DNA of 64,000 bases from Bradysia coprophila (taxonomy: Eukaryota; Arthropoda; Insecta; Diptera; Sciaridae). This document shows positions 22,611 through 34,691 of this stretch, one piece after another. Below the pieces are notes generated by a model. The model was not told the DNA's origin. It did not search any database and worked only from the letters and a program-made list of their open reading frames with translations. The position numbers were made by a program, and so were the translations under genes. Location of the stretch: NCBI RefSeq assembly GCF_014529535.1, contig NW_023503313.1, positions 2,066,081-2,130,080 of the forward strand. The letters are read 5' to 3'. Positions within the stretch are counted from its first letter, which is position 1; every line of letters starts with the position of its first letter.

Positions 22611-24491
22611 AAAATTTTGAAACTAACAAAAAAATATCAAGTCACAATACAATACGGACAATGTCACACAATAGCACGATACAGGAACACCGAAAACTAA
22701 CATGTCGTTGTGCCGTTTAGTCCAAATATCACCAAATTTAGCCAGCATTACTCTCTCCTCCACTGACTCATAAGCCATCGCTGTGTCGTGCTGATATGCA
22801 CATAGTCGTCGCAAGACTGATGATGGCGTGATACGCCGAAATCAGCATTGTTTTGTCCTGTTGTTCGTCCACACTATGATTGTAAACGGTAAAACGTTTC
22901 GTCACGAATCGTAAAGGGTAACACGTTTCGTTCGCCCCCCGTTGATTCAAAGAAATTTTTTCAACGATTTAGGTCAAGTCAAAGCAATACAAGAATACAA
23001 TAGATTAGGCGTAGTAATAAAATCATCAAAGGCATATCATAGTCTATAGATGATACTGTAGACATAGTTCAAATGGATTCGATTAGTTCAATAATACTAC
23101 TTGTACTACAAGTCTTGTAGTCCTTATGAATTCAATTCTTGCCTGAAAATCTCGTTTTATATCCAATTTTATATAGTTTTTTTAATAACGTTAACGAGAT
23201 TATTGGGCTTCTTCTTGAATAACGCTATTTTACTCAAAGGCCTCAGGTAAATTCTAACTCTGAAATGGCACTTGCACATGAGAAGGGTGTCATAATCTCC
23301 ATCATTTGTTCCATTGGTGAGTAATGTAATAATTACTGAAAGTAACTAAAATTTACTCGACTCTTTGCATAACGTTCTTCGGTTAACCGAAAAGAAATCG
23401 TTTTACTTACTAAAAATTGCCGAAATCTACTAACAATTTACCAAATCTACCTAAACCTAAATTTGGTAAATTTCGACAATTTACATTAAGTAACATTCCC
23501 TGGTTTTCGGGATCCATGGTTCTTTCTTCATCACTCCAGTTTAACTGAAAGGAAAAAATTAGTGTCTATCTCCTCCTTCCAATAGCGATTCTCATTTATT
23601 TGGCTTGGAAATACTTTTCATTCCTATCACAAAATTTCAAAATTAAAATCTACAATAACTAAAGCTAATCATATAAGACATAGAATATCAATGCACAGGC
23701 CGAACTGCAACAATTTTATCCGCATTTCGAATTTAAGGTCTGGTCTACAGCTGAATCAGACCTTGACCTTGACCTTGCACATTCGAATAGGACCCTGTTC
23801 AATTAGATACGCATATCTTCATATCTTTCACTGAGTTTAGAAAGCCGCTTCAAAACGTCAAGAGTTGAAGGATGAAAGCGAAGACTAAAACAGGAAACGT
23901 AATCCTGTAGAGAAAAGAGGGCGAAAGTTGGTTACTGTCGACTCACGTATACTCGTATACTCACGTGTCTTCTTAACCAAACAAGATGAAACGTGGAAAA
24001 TCTAACAAAAACTCATATGGAAAACGCGTATAAGGCGAGTGATGTAGGACGTTCAAAGAGTTCACTTGCAGAAAAGTCCTTCAAGAGTCCCTTTTATCAC
24101 CATAACGTCAGTCGCGTAACCTTTTCGAATCGCTTCTAGTAGAAGCCTTCTACTTCGTCCTCAACTTACTCGACCCGGTTTCGATCAACTCCAACCCCAA
24201 ATCGTTGCGTCTAGTGGACGCATTTCAAAGCAGTTTTCACAGTTCAGTAAGCAATTCCCATCATCAGATGGCAACGATGACTCGTCAAAGAACGAATTAA
24301 CAATGAAGTCGGAAGTCACTCTGTTCAGCCAATTGCTGCGCTTCAAACCAGAACATGCATTATCATGCATTCACAGAAAAACGAAATCAGACAAAGAACC
24401 TTTGGCACAACAGTCAGAAGTGCGCAACTCATGGAAACTCTACTTACAAGAAAAGTCAGATAAAATCAATCACAGTAGAAACAAAAGAGCG
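22611..24491. other. Intergenic, no gene recognised
   Basis: I see no known protein. One frame without an ATG, about 24115-24500 on the plus strand, is open for roughly 128 codons and reads SKQFSQFSKQFPSSDG near its middle. It has no domain I can name and may be chance. Sequence around 22860-22935 repeats the words CGTTTCGT and CGAATCGTAAAGGGTAA. Confidence 0.35.
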
Positions 24492-24696
24492 AGGGAATAG
24501 TAGATTACATTGGATGCTGCGGAGGTAGTTCATTACATGAGAGATCGAAGACGAGGTATGCAACTACACGTGTTAAAATAACCGTTTACAAAGCGAGTTG
24601 CTTAAAACCAAAAGAGTGAGTTCGGCTCGTATTACAAAATTGATCCCTCATGTAATGAACTACCTCCGCAGCATCCAATGTAATCTACTATTCCCT
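24492..24696. repeat. Hairpin element, 52-bp arms
   Basis: AGGGAATAGTAGATTACATT at 24492 is mirrored exactly by AATGTAATCTACTATTCCCT ending at 24696. The arms continue inward through GGATGCTGCGGAGGTAGTTC. The spacer is about 100 bp. It abuts the next foldback element with no bases between them. Confidence 0.8.
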
Positions 24697-25744
24697 ACTG
24701 CTGATAAATGCACTTTAATGTAAAATATAGAGGGATTCTTTTGAAAAGAGCCTACCGAAATCGGGCGTGTTTTCTAGTGGAACATTTTATAGGTACCTAG
24801 AAAGGACTTCGACCCTAGAAGCCAAAACCATTCTCAAAAAAAATCTTCGAAGCTTTTGTGACTGGTGAAAGGTGATCGAAAGCCGAAAATTTACACTTTT
24901 CGTACCAAAATTTCTCCGGGTACACGATCCGTACAGGGTCGTGTGGGGTGTCATTAGAAAGGTAATCACATGTACTATTGAGCCGAATAGAGACTCATTG
25001 GCTTTAAAATTAATCCACACTGAAATATGTGCAGTTGAAGTTTTCAACAGAAAACTTGCACTTTTCTTACCAATATTAAGGGTAATTTTATGTGCTTTTG
25101 GGCCAAATATAGTCTTATGGGGGTTTGAAAGCATCTACGATGAAATATGACAACTTGAAATGTTTAAGTGACCATATTTCATCACATATGTATCCAAACC
25201 CCATAAGACCCTCTTTGGCCCAAAAGCACATAAAATTACCTTTCAAATGATACCCCACACCACCATGTACGGCTCGTGTAACTGGAGAAATATTGTTAAG
25301 AAAAGTGCAAGTTTTCGGTTGAAAACTTCAACTGCACATATTTCAGTGTGGATTAATTTTAAAACCAATTAGTCTCTATTCGGCTCAATAGTACATGTGA
25401 TTACCTTTCTAATGACACCCCACACGACCCTGTACGGCTCGTGTACCTGGAGAAATTTTGGTAGGAAAAGTGTAAATTTTCGGCTTTCGATCACCTTTCA
25501 CCAGCCATAAAAGCTTTGATGAATTTTTTTGAGAATGGTTTTGGCTTCTAGGGTCGAAGTCCTTTCTAGGTACCTATAAAATGTTCCACTAGAAAACACG
25601 CCCGATTTCGGTAGGCTGTTTTTCAAAAGAATCCCTCATGATAATTGGTTTAGTCAGCGCTGGTCATTTGTTTTATTTTTCAAAAAAAACAATCATCAAT
25701 ATTATCATAATTATATTTTACATTAAAGTGCATTTATCAGCAGT
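24697..25744. mobile_element. Foldback element with 33-bp termini and long inner palindrome
   Basis: Outer termini of 33 bp match exactly as inverted copies (ACTGCTGATAAATGCACTTT at 24697 and its complement ending at 25744). Inside them, about 24730-25141 and 25160-25638 form a second pair of arms, both with the words CCTACCGAAATCGGGCGTGT, GGTACCTAGAAAGGACTTCG and CATGTACTATTGAGCCGAAT or their complements. A 73-bp AT-rich piece (25639-25711) sits on the right side only. A decayed relative is visible at 2820-2960. I do not see a clear target duplication. No coding capacity; the open frames are palindrome by-products. Confidence 0.8.
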
Positions 25745-25955
25745 TAGTAATATTTCCGTTAGCTCAGCAGAAATTACTTGCTACATTGCATATCTGAAGT
25801 TCTTTTCAATATTTATTCCTTATATTATTTAGCGGTATCGTCTGCTGCCATCGCTTTTTGTATTATTTATAAGTGTTACTTGGTTCATATTAGCTCATTA
25901 GTTCAATATAGTAAGAGCTACTTGCCAGTTTCTTAAAATTGCTTTCACATTTCGT

Positions 25956-26760
25956 ATGCTTTTTGGCGAAATGGCTCTATTCGGTGTTTGTTTCTTGATA
26001 CAGTTCTTAGTGGCGTTGGCGATAAATTCTGAAAAAGAAGGGTACGAAGGAAACACGGTTGACATAGCAGTCGAAGAACAAATTGACAACGAAGAGCAAG
26101 TCGGTATTTTTGGACCTTTCACTGGACACTTTTTCATAGGTATCGATTGGATAATATAAATGCTGTTTACGATGTTTTTCAACGTTTTCATATTTAGGAA
26201 GAGTGATCAATACCAAATGGTGTGGACCAGGCCACGTAGCTAGGTCAATATATGACTTAGGTGGCAATTCAGAAGTGGACACCTGTTGCAGGCAGCATGA
26301 TTTATGCATACACAGCATATCACCTGGAGAAACCAAATATGGATTGACAAACAATCGGCTTTTCACTTCCGTCCATTGCGACTGCGATGAAGCTTTCCGG
26401 TTTTGCTTGGAAGCTATCGGTTCCACAACGTCTCGTGCAGTTGTTATTGCTTACTCGGCCACATTCCCGCAATGCTTTGAGTTACAATATTCAGTTTATT
26501 GCACTGCAAATAATGGCAAGCGATGTTTCCATTATGTTACGGGAAGGGTAAATAAAGCTGACGATGACGAAAAAGAACACTATCAATGGCTTGATAGCCC
26601 ATTTAACTTAGATGAAGAACCTCAATACGTACCAGGTACAATTACTTTTACAGCGATCCCACCTATAGTAACTTCATCACCATCACCAACAACAGTAATC
26701 AGCGAGAGTACTGGTAGCAAATTGGATAGTCGATTAGCTCAAAGCACTAATCACATTTGA
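25956..26760 (+). CDS. Group III secreted phospholipase A2, C-terminus truncated by LTR insertion
   Basis: Two exons, 25956-26139 and 26198-26760, joined in phase 1, give 248 residues. It is secreted: residues 6-24 (MALFGVCFLIQFLVALAIN) form a signal peptide, with a possible second start at residue 6. The catalytic domain follows the bee-venom PLA2 pattern. It has the calcium loop WCGPG at 69-73, the active site CCRQHDLC with His95 and Asp96, then FTSVHCDCDEAFRFCL. PLA2 enzymes hydrolyse the sn-2 ester of phospholipids; in insects group III members serve in digestion, lipid signalling or venom, and nothing here points to venom. The stop codon belongs to an inserted BEL/Pao LTR: comparison with the copy at 22258 shows homology ends exactly at the TGA (26758). 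A Gln/Tyr/Pro-rich tail has therefore been lost; the catalytic part is intact. Confidence 0.85.
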
Positions 26761-28428
26761 TGAAAATACAACGATCTGGCGGGTGCAGAGGAAAACCAAA
26801 TTGACAGCAATTCGTATAAAATTCTTTTATTGAAAGTTTCAACTTTCCTGTCGTTGACAAAATTCAAAATTAAAACAAAAACCAACAACAAAATTGACCC
26901 AAGTCTTACATTTAGTTTCATTTAGTTTTCAAACACCACTAAGCTATTCTGACCGCTGATGGTCCAGATAATATAAGATTTAATTATACACAAAAAATCT
27001 GCTGTCCAGTACCTCCGATCTGATCGAACAAGCGCTTTTAACAATTGACATACTAGATTGTCATTCGATCAGTGATTTTCAGTGCTGCCTCAACTCAGCG
27101 TTGCTCTACGACATCCTTCCCCCGTTAACAGATCCTATCTGCTTAACACTTTCGTCATCGTAGGCAACAACACTTCGATTATCAGCCTGTACAATTGCCT
27201 TTGGCGATGAACTTTCGATGGAATTATGGATTTCCATGTATGAAACTTCCCCAGTTCAATGCGATTTGAGTCTGTAGCTTATTCGTGATCGATTGAATTA
27301 GATATGGATTCCTGAGTTGTCCCAAATCTCCAGATTTTTCACCAATATGCCAAACTTGAGCAACGAATTCAAGTCGTCAGCTTTCGGGGCTGATGTTTTC
27401 TCAATTTTCTCCAAAAGGTTGTAAATAATGATGCTTGGCCTTCCGAACATTGTGTGCAGAGTCTCTACCACACCTGGAACTGACGAAGCATGCAGCAAGT
27501 GGCTTTCCACTAATTCTAATGCTTCTCCTTTCAAACATCTCCGAAGTCGGCCCAAATTTTCAGCATCCGAAAATCCGCATGCATTAGTCGAAGTTATCAA
27601 AGCGCTGAGAAACATTGGCCATGACTCAGGCTTGCCCCAATATTGCGGGAGGTCCTTTGAGAATACGTGACGTGATGCGATATGGCCTTGTGTTAACGTT
27701 CCATTATACCCCACATATCTTGAAGTATTTCTACGAACAGTAGACACGTTGTTCGACTGTATTTGACGATCGTCCAAAACATTCTGTTGTAACGGCTCCA
27801 ATGGGTGAACATTCAGAAAATACGGCTGATTGAAATTGACACCATAATCGGAATGTAAATTTCTTGGATGCTGAATTTGTGTCGGATAGAGCTCAGGATT
27901 GAACTCACTGCAGTTCGGTTTTGGCACCATATTATCGTTCACCGGATACTTTGTCGTTGGTGGTGATTGCACACTTTTTGTCTGACCAACGGTAGGGTTT
28001 GCTTGTCGATTATATGATACTCGATATTTCTGATGTGTGTGATTCGGCACGTACTGTGGTTCCAATGGTAGAATTTTCTTATGATTCATTGGCGGTTTTT
28101 GCACACTTCGTCGCGAACCAATGCTTGATGACTTCACACTAAACGTTTCGTTCGTCTTATTCCACTCTTTGATTTACGACTCTTTGAGACTCGTCGAAAT
28201 GCATTTGATTCCACTGTTCACGTTCTTTATCACTTACCAACGGATGGACATTATCTGGATGATTTTCTTTTCGAAACACTGACGTAGTATTTAGCGAACA
28301 CACCCAACACCCACTATTGGGCTTGTCGTCGGAACTACCATCATCACAGCCCATAATTTGGTATTTACGGTTGATGATGTACTCCATATAATATAAAATA
28401 ATTATTTTCTCACCTAAAATGGCTGAAT
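26758..28428 (-). mobile_element. BEL/Pao LTR retrotransposon fragment
   Basis: A minus-strand remnant. At 26758-27113 is a putative LTR of about 356 bp that, read on the minus strand, starts TGTCGTAGAG and ends TTTTCATCA. It is preceded by a polypurine tract (GGGGGAAGGA, 27114-27123). Upstream, 28387-27298 encodes a broken gag: two open frames (28387-28157 and 28137-27298) in different phases. The second contains LPQYWGKPESWPMFLSAL, LRRCLKGEALELV and HTMFGRPS, the DUF1759 pattern of BEL/Pao gag. Protease, reverse transcriptase and integrase are absent, so pol was deleted and the copy cannot move by itself. No 5' LTR is visible; the left part ends against a MITE at 28429. Confidence 0.75.
27298..28137 (-). 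pseudogene. BEL/Pao gag (DUF1759-like), partial
   Basis: An open frame of 279 codons. The first half is Pro/Gln/Asn-rich (HPLEPLQQNVLDDRQ); the second half holds the conserved gag core. That core runs from LPQYWGKPESWPMF through LRRCLKGEALELVESHLL to LHTMFGRPSIIIYNLLEKI, near residues 165-245. It stops 41 residues after that core, where a full gag would continue into zinc knuckles and pol. The preceding block, 28387-28157, is probably the true N-terminal part, now separated by a stop and frame change. Confidence 0.7.
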
Positions 28429-28630
28429 CACGACAGAGTAAAGTTAACCAGGCAGGAGCGCTGATTTGACTAGGGATCTAAATGATCTAGTAGCCCTGTA
28501 TTTTTTGTGAACAAAATTTTTCAATTTATGTCAGTGTTCATTTGAGTTCATTTTCATCCGGTGTATTAGGTCCCTTATTTGACGTTTCGAAGATGAACCG
28601 CTCCTGCCTGGTATATTTTACTCTGCTGTG
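28429..28630. mobile_element. MITE, hAT-like, copy 1
   Basis: Inverted termini CACGACAGAGTAAA on the left and CACAGCAGAGTAAA as the complement of the right end. They extend inward through the shared AACCAGGCAGGAGCG. The 7-bp word GCTGAAT lies directly outside both ends (28422-28428 and 28631-28637). The interior is AT-rich with no coding capacity. A second copy lies at 38097-38246. Confidence 0.8.
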
Positions 28631-29109
28631 GCTGAATACAAAAACACGCTATTTATTTTATTATTTTCAAACTTTTAGAGTACCCGATCTTCTGGGAATG
28701 TTGCTTAATTTTCTGGTCACCGAGAGAAAAAACACGTTTTTTCTTTTAATTCGACGTTTCGCCACTATTTAATGGCATCTTCAGGAATAAAACGATTCTG
28801 CAAATACAATGAATTTTGCATATCGTAAATAAAAAACTAGAGACACAATCGTCCTATATCTATAACCATTGAACAATTTGGATATAGAAACTTACTTTAA
28901 ATCGAATTTCCAATTGGGAAAATTCTTTATCTTTTTTCAGTTCGACTTCTTACTAGAGAAATTTTGAATGTAAAAGAACTTGCAAAGCATGACAGGCAAA
29001 AAATTTGCCGAACAAAAATTTAAACCGAACAAAACAGTGTTGAAATACACTTTGTCAAAAATATGAACCGCTCAAAAACGCGGGAAAACTGTAAAAACAG
29101 ATTTGAATC

Positions 29110-29853
29110 TTAATCCGAAAACTTAACGTCCAAAACGTTATGATACACTTTGCTGATACTGTCAACATCCTTCCTAAAATTCATCGAGTTATTTGTCAGG
29201 ATGTTTAGCGATTCAAGTATTCTTCTCTTGAACTCGTTGGGTTCCATCATCAATATTGAAGCGTTTTCGAAATCGGGCGCATGTCCATCTTGGAAGTGAC
29301 GAACCAAAGCTGTCTGACCGTTCTTAGCTTCTTCTTCGTCGTTTGATTTCTTCACATCATTTTGATGTTGTCCTAGTCTGTCACCAAACTTGTTACCCGT
29401 ATGACCAATGTAGCAAAGTTCGCACTTGTTTTTTGAAAAACCGTCGCCCCAACATGGAATCTTGTAAACAATATTGCACTTATCCAGTGGATTGGTTTTG
29501 TCTTTCAGTTGTGAGAAATTGGATCTGTTAGTCTTGAACGGTTTGTAGCCGACCTTCACGTCATCCAATTCTTCACATAATGCACGACCAATATTTACCG
29601 AGCAAGATGAAATGTAGCTGATACCCTTGTAAGTAATCGGTTCCTTTAACACTGTGATCAGTGTTGTGTCACGATTGTTTTTCTTATGGAAAAATTTACG
29701 GATCCCCTTGTTGATCAAGTGTGCTGGGTAATAGTTGGCTTCCAATATGTTTTTCACCACGATCGTATTCTGCTGGCGTGATGTCGTTTCACTCAGTCCG
29801 AATATGCGGTTGATTGCATTATCAATGACGCCAGTTTTGTGTTGTTCGGCCAC
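29110..29853 (-). pseudogene. Penelope-like element ORF: linker plus GIY-YIG endonuclease (5'-truncated)
   Basis: An open frame of 247 codons. Residues 1-120 match the connector that follows the reverse transcriptase in Penelope-like elements (INKGIRKFFHKKN, EPITYKGISYIS). Residues 125-210 form the GIY-YIG nuclease: NIVYKIPCWGDGFSKNKC, then CELCYIGHTGNKFGDRLGQH, then ALVRHFQDGHAPDFENASIL with the conserved His residues, and a Glu in RRILESLNI. In active elements this nuclease nicks the target for target-primed reverse transcription. The frame has no upstream RT, so the copy is not autonomous. An identical C-terminal half lies at 29857-30237 on the opposite strand. Confidence 0.85.
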
Positions 29854-30237
29854 TGGCCACTGGATAAGTGCAATATTGTTTACAAGATTCCATGTTGGGG
29901 CGACGGTTTTTCAAAAAACAAGTGCGAACTTTGCTACATTGGTCATACGGGTAACAAGTTTGGTGACAGACTAGGACAACATCAAAATGATGTGAAGAAA
30001 TCAAACGACGAAGAAGAAGCTAAGAACGGTCAGACAGCTTTGGTTCGTCACTTCCAAGATGGACATGCGCCCGATTTCGAAAACGCTTCAATATTGATGA
30101 TGGAACCCAACGAGTTCAAGAGAAGAATACTTGAATCGCTAAACATCCTGACAAATAACTCGATGAATTTTAGGAAGGATGTTGACAGTATCAGCAAAGT
30201 GTATCATAACGTTTTGGACGTTAAGTTTTCGGATTAA
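29839..30237 (+). pseudogene. Penelope-like GIY-YIG endonuclease, second (inverted) copy
   Basis: From the Leu-Asp-Lys-Cys before NIVYKIPCWGDG onward this reading frame is identical to the last 123 residues of the minus-strand copy. The first few codons, upstream of 29857, come from the junction. It has no promoter or RT domain and is a truncated copy. Confidence 0.82.
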
Positions 30238-30676
30238 GATTCAAATCTGTTTTTACAGTTTTCCCGCGTTTTTGAGCGGTTCATATTTTTGACAAAGTGT
30301 ATTTCAACACTGTTTTGTTCGGTTTAAATTTTTGTTCGGCAAATTTTTTGCCTGTCATGCTTTGCAAGTTCTTTTACATTCAAAATTTCTCTAGTAAGAA
30401 GTCGAACTGAAAAAAGATAAAGAATTTTCCCAATTGGAAATTCGATTTAAAGTAAGTTTCTATATCCAAATTGTTCAATGGTTATAGATATAGGACGATT
30501 GTGTCTCTAGTTTTTTATTTACGATATGCAAAATTCATTGTATTTGCAGAATCGTTTTATTCCTGAAGATGCCATTAAATAGTGGCGAAACGTCGAATTA
30601 AAAGAAAAAACGTGTTTTTTCTCTCGGTGACCAGAAAATTAAGCAACATTCCCAGAAGATCGGGTACTCTAAAAGT

Positions 30677-33600
30677 TTACTCCATTGGTCAAATAAACAT
30701 TGAACCAGAACATCTTGGTTCGTCGGAACATTATTTTCAAAGTAAATTGTTTCACCGCCTCTAATAAAGAATTAAAATCTAACTCGGCGATTTTCTGACC
30801 TATTGTGTAGAATGGTATGAGCTCTCTCTGCCCACGAGAATAGAGTCTTTTGTCGCACGCTCGACTTATTGTTAAAGCTTAGACAAAATGCTATTCATAA
30901 AAAAATCATCATGTACGATAGGAATATGTTTTTGAAATGTTTCCTATTGAAAATTCTGTTTCGTTCTAGTTCCGATCTGAGGTTGTTGAATAGCCCTAAC
31001 TTCATCAAATAACTAACAATGTTGGCAATCCACTGGCTTTGACTTATTCTAGCCGTGAGATTAATAGATGGCCCCTATACTCCTTCCAGCTTGTTTGAAA
31101 AAAAAAAAAAATCGTTCCTTCACACCAATGAATTTCGGGTCATAATTCCTCTAGGTAGTTCTTCTATGCTTCACACTAAGAAAAATTGTAAAAGTGATCA
31201 GCGAACCGCTTTTTGTTGTATAAGAAATTTTTAATAAATCATTTCTCTCTTATATTAGTCATGCTGCTATACCCGCAATTCTATAGTTCGATTCGAAGAA
31301 ATTTATCAAAACAACTAAAGCCGGAATATATCGAAATTAGAGCGAAATTCAAAATGAACGGAATGAAAATAACAATAGGATATGTTACATGTACTATATC
31401 CAGGTATATCCTTGCCATCCCAGTATACGAGTATAGTTGTTTGTTGGGCCAATTAATTAGAAAAGAAAAATTCAGCAAAAACCAATCCATGTACACAATG
31501 CACAAATGTATGATGTATTGTATACCACCCATTCATATTATATGGCAAAAGTGTAATAATGACCTATTTATGACCTACTTCCCGTCCATGTGACCTACAT
31601 GATGATTTGAATATTTTTGCCTACCACTTTGCTTAAAAAAGAATTCGAAAACTTTTGTATACACCGATATGCGATAAATGCCTGGTGTATAGTATACTAC
31701 ACATAAAACAAAACGTACTTCTGCAATGGGTTTTGTAACTTAATCTGGGTGCCTTTAGTAAAACATTATTATCCGTACATATATATGTGAAGAAATCTAT
31801 GCTTATATGGCATGTAGAACGATATTAGGGTGTCCCAAAATTGAAGGAAACATTTTTTTAGTAATCCGAATAGTCAGTGGATCGGAATAATGGCGAGTTT
31901 CATTTTTCGAGTTGATTCGTATAAAACATCATCATTTGTTCAGTACATACTGTACTGAGGATTTCAATAGAATCGACGGAATGGGAATAATATGAAAGCT
32001 TTAATAATACGAAAGGTTTGACTTAACATACGAAGAGTTTTCGAATGAAGCAATGAGTGGATTGCAAAAGAATGAATTTTCCCCCTATTTCCATTGTAAA
32101 CTATTATACATCGGGTTTTACCCGTTATAAACGTATACACCTTTTGTGTCTCGTTAACACTCAGGGAATTCTAAAAAAGGTAGGTGCAATACTGATGGGA
32201 GGATTGAGGTACACGTAATTCAATTAATTGTAAGATCCTGAGTACCTATACCATTCCTCGTACGTTGTTAATCGATACATGATCAATTGATTAGAATCAG
32301 ATAAGTTCCAATGATAGAAGTTATTATTCGTTTTCTGGGTTTCATTAAATTAGATTTTCTTCAGAATGAGAAATATAGGAACGGAAAATTTATGTTGTGC
32401 TACCAGCGATACCCACGTTGATATAAATACACATACGTACGTAACATAATGTTTATTAACGCAAGAGGAATGAATAGAGGAAATTGAACTGTTTGAACTG
32501 TTTGAAATTGCAAGACTGTATACTTTGGGGTATACACCCTTGTGAAATTGTCCGTTCCTAGAATTCTCAAACTGTAACAAGTTTTGGTTTAAATTGCTTG
32601 ATTTATTTAAACAATCGTTCCAATTGTCCATCTAAATAATTTATTTCGCCGTGATGGGGAATGAAACACACCCTATACAGTGGCATGAAAGTGTTATATG
32701 GATCGTCGTAAACAATGTTTTACACGAGTTTATTAACTTTTTTTTTGTTTTAAACTTTCAATGCGCTGAAAAGAGTAAACAATTGACACGATTATGCAAA
32801 AGTTAAGGAAGCTAAATCCCGCATAATAGTACCGATGAGGGAGGATAAAAACGTTATCAGCAATTTCAAAAGAAAAAGTAAAAAAAAAATTGAAACTCTG
32901 TTCGGAGAGAAGTATATATATCTCATTGTTTGCGATTTTTTTTTATTTTAAATTAAGAATTTAGAATTTAATACAAAGTTTTTCGGATGATTTGTTATGC
33001 CACCTACATTTTACAGAACAATTTTTACCTATGTGTTATGTATATATATATATAGTTTTGCATTCTTTGATTGTACGACCAGAGGTGTACACAATGTTCG
33101 GTATTTTAAGTGAATATTACTTACAGTACTGATATCAGAAATCATTTGTATTCTATATCGTAATGTTACGCTCATTTCTTGTATTAATATCAACAACTCG
33201 CGATGTGTATAATACCGCACTGTATTATGCCATTCAATAACGTATATTTATGCACATATATCTGAAAAGCGAAAACGAATATGTAAACAACGCTATAAAA
33301 ATTTAACTCGCAATGCCTATATACTATGCACAATGGAAATGTCAGTAGCGTCGGTGGCACTACCCACCAGTTCTGTTCGTTTTTTTTTTATTTGGTTGCG
33401 AAAAACGTCTGTTATGTCAGAATGACAAACGAATGATTGATGTCAAGGCCATGTGAAAATTGTGAACAAATATTAAATTCAGGAAACAGCAATCAGATGG
33501 CAGCGACATCGAGTCGACTCTGAGATAGAATAATTTTAAAAACCCGAAAAATTCGATAAGAAGTAACACTTCACTAAAAGCCGACGGGTTTTACAATAGT

Positions 33601-34691
33601 ATTTTTCAAACATGATGGAGTAAACGGTACATGAACGTTGAACAAACTATTCATTCGTTTCAGCTAGTAATAGTTATTTGTGTATCTGTTTTGGACGATT
33701 GATTTTAGGCAATTTCGCCCGAACGAAGTGAGGGCTACATGCGAAAGTGCCTAAAATCAAACGTCCAAAACAGATACACAAAAAATTTGTCATGTAAGGG
33801 GCAGTAAACCAGAGCAAAGTGAAGTGGGTAGAAAATGACCTATTTTTCCTCCGTCTCGACTCCAAAAAAAAATTACACAAAAACTTGTCATTTTGAGCTA
33901 AGGCTATAATCCCACTGGAAAATTACAGTAAATGCCATTCGGTAATTAATAATTTTCGTGAGGTAGTGCGAGTAAATAGAATATTCACTTGCAGCACCCT
34001 GCGAAAATAAAATTTTACCGTTGACCGTTTTTAATTTTCGCATGGCTTCGCAAGTAATATATATATTACGTAATTGTTTGAATATTGTTATTTACCTCCA
34101 AACAAGGACGTAATGTACTATTATGTACCTGTCTTGGACTTAGCGCTCATTCCAGGCTACAGAAAGCAAAGTTGCCTAATAATATCCATCGAAGGCAGGT
34201 AAACAGAAAATTTCCATTTTCATCCCCCGGTAAAATAAATTTCCTCTGATCTAAAATGAAAATTTTTCGACCCGACCAAATTTCATTTCCGAAGTTTGAA
34301 AGCTACCATCTGTCACCGATTATTTTGTTGATGCTGTCACATATAAATTTCCATAGCTTCATTTATTCAATAAACATCAGTTACATAGTCTCTATAGTTT
34401 TGTATACATTAGAAAATAGACAAAAAAAAATTGTTGGCATGGGATACATGTATGGGCAATAACAGAGACGACGCCTCTGCTTACTAAAGAGGTTTTCTTT
34501 TAATATGCACAAATCAACGCCGTTTGGCTGGTTGGCAAGAAACAACTGAAAATCAAAATGGCGAGAAACGCTCAATCGATGTACAGATGTTCTGATCGAA
34601 TCGTATATTTTGCAAGTGTTCAAATAAAATTTTAATAGTGATTTTCGTGAGTGTACGTGCGATTAGTGTTGATAAATGAAAATAAGTCAAA
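30677..34691. other. Intergenic region, no gene recognised
   Basis: AT-rich, with short open frames only. It contains a hairpin at 33680-33779 and a TA microsatellite near 33041-33053. The longest frame (31213-31593 plus strand, 126 codons) has no recognisable domain and lies in simple AT-rich sequence. The HEXIM promoter should lie in the last few hundred bases, but I cannot name a core element. Confidence 0.45.
33680..33779. repeat. Small hairpin MITE, about 38-bp arms
   Basis: GTGTATCTGTTTTGGACG followed by GATTTTAGGCA on the left is mirrored by TGCCTAAAATC and CGTCCAAAACAGATACAC on the right, with small bulges. The loop contains GAAGTGAGGGCTACATGCG. Related words occur at 15878-15920, and TTTTAGGCACTTTAG near 22240 looks like another end fragment. 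Confidence 0.75.

Larger units (their letters stand above)
28671..30676. mobile_element. Palindromic pair of Penelope-like elements
   Basis: Arms 28671-29490 and 29857-30676 are 820 bp each and appear to be exact reverse complements wherever I compared them. Both 3' ends point outward. Between the arms, 29491-29856 belongs only to the longer, minus-strand copy. At the junction, CCACTGG is present twice in tandem (29850-29856 and 29857-29863). Each arm carries the GIY-YIG endonuclease coding region and about 430 bp of 3' noncoding sequence. Both copies are 5'-truncated and lack the reverse transcriptase core. Penelope-like elements are known for partial inverted and tandem copies, so this structure fits the family. 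No target duplication is evident. Confidence 0.82.

Noticed and set aside
26007-26426. 139-codon minus-strand frame
   Set aside because: Lies antisense across both PLA2 exons and the intron. The PLA2 model has catalytic motifs and splice sites.
31213-31593. 126-codon plus-strand frame
   Set aside because: No recognisable domain, lies in AT-rich DNA, and the opposite strand is open too.
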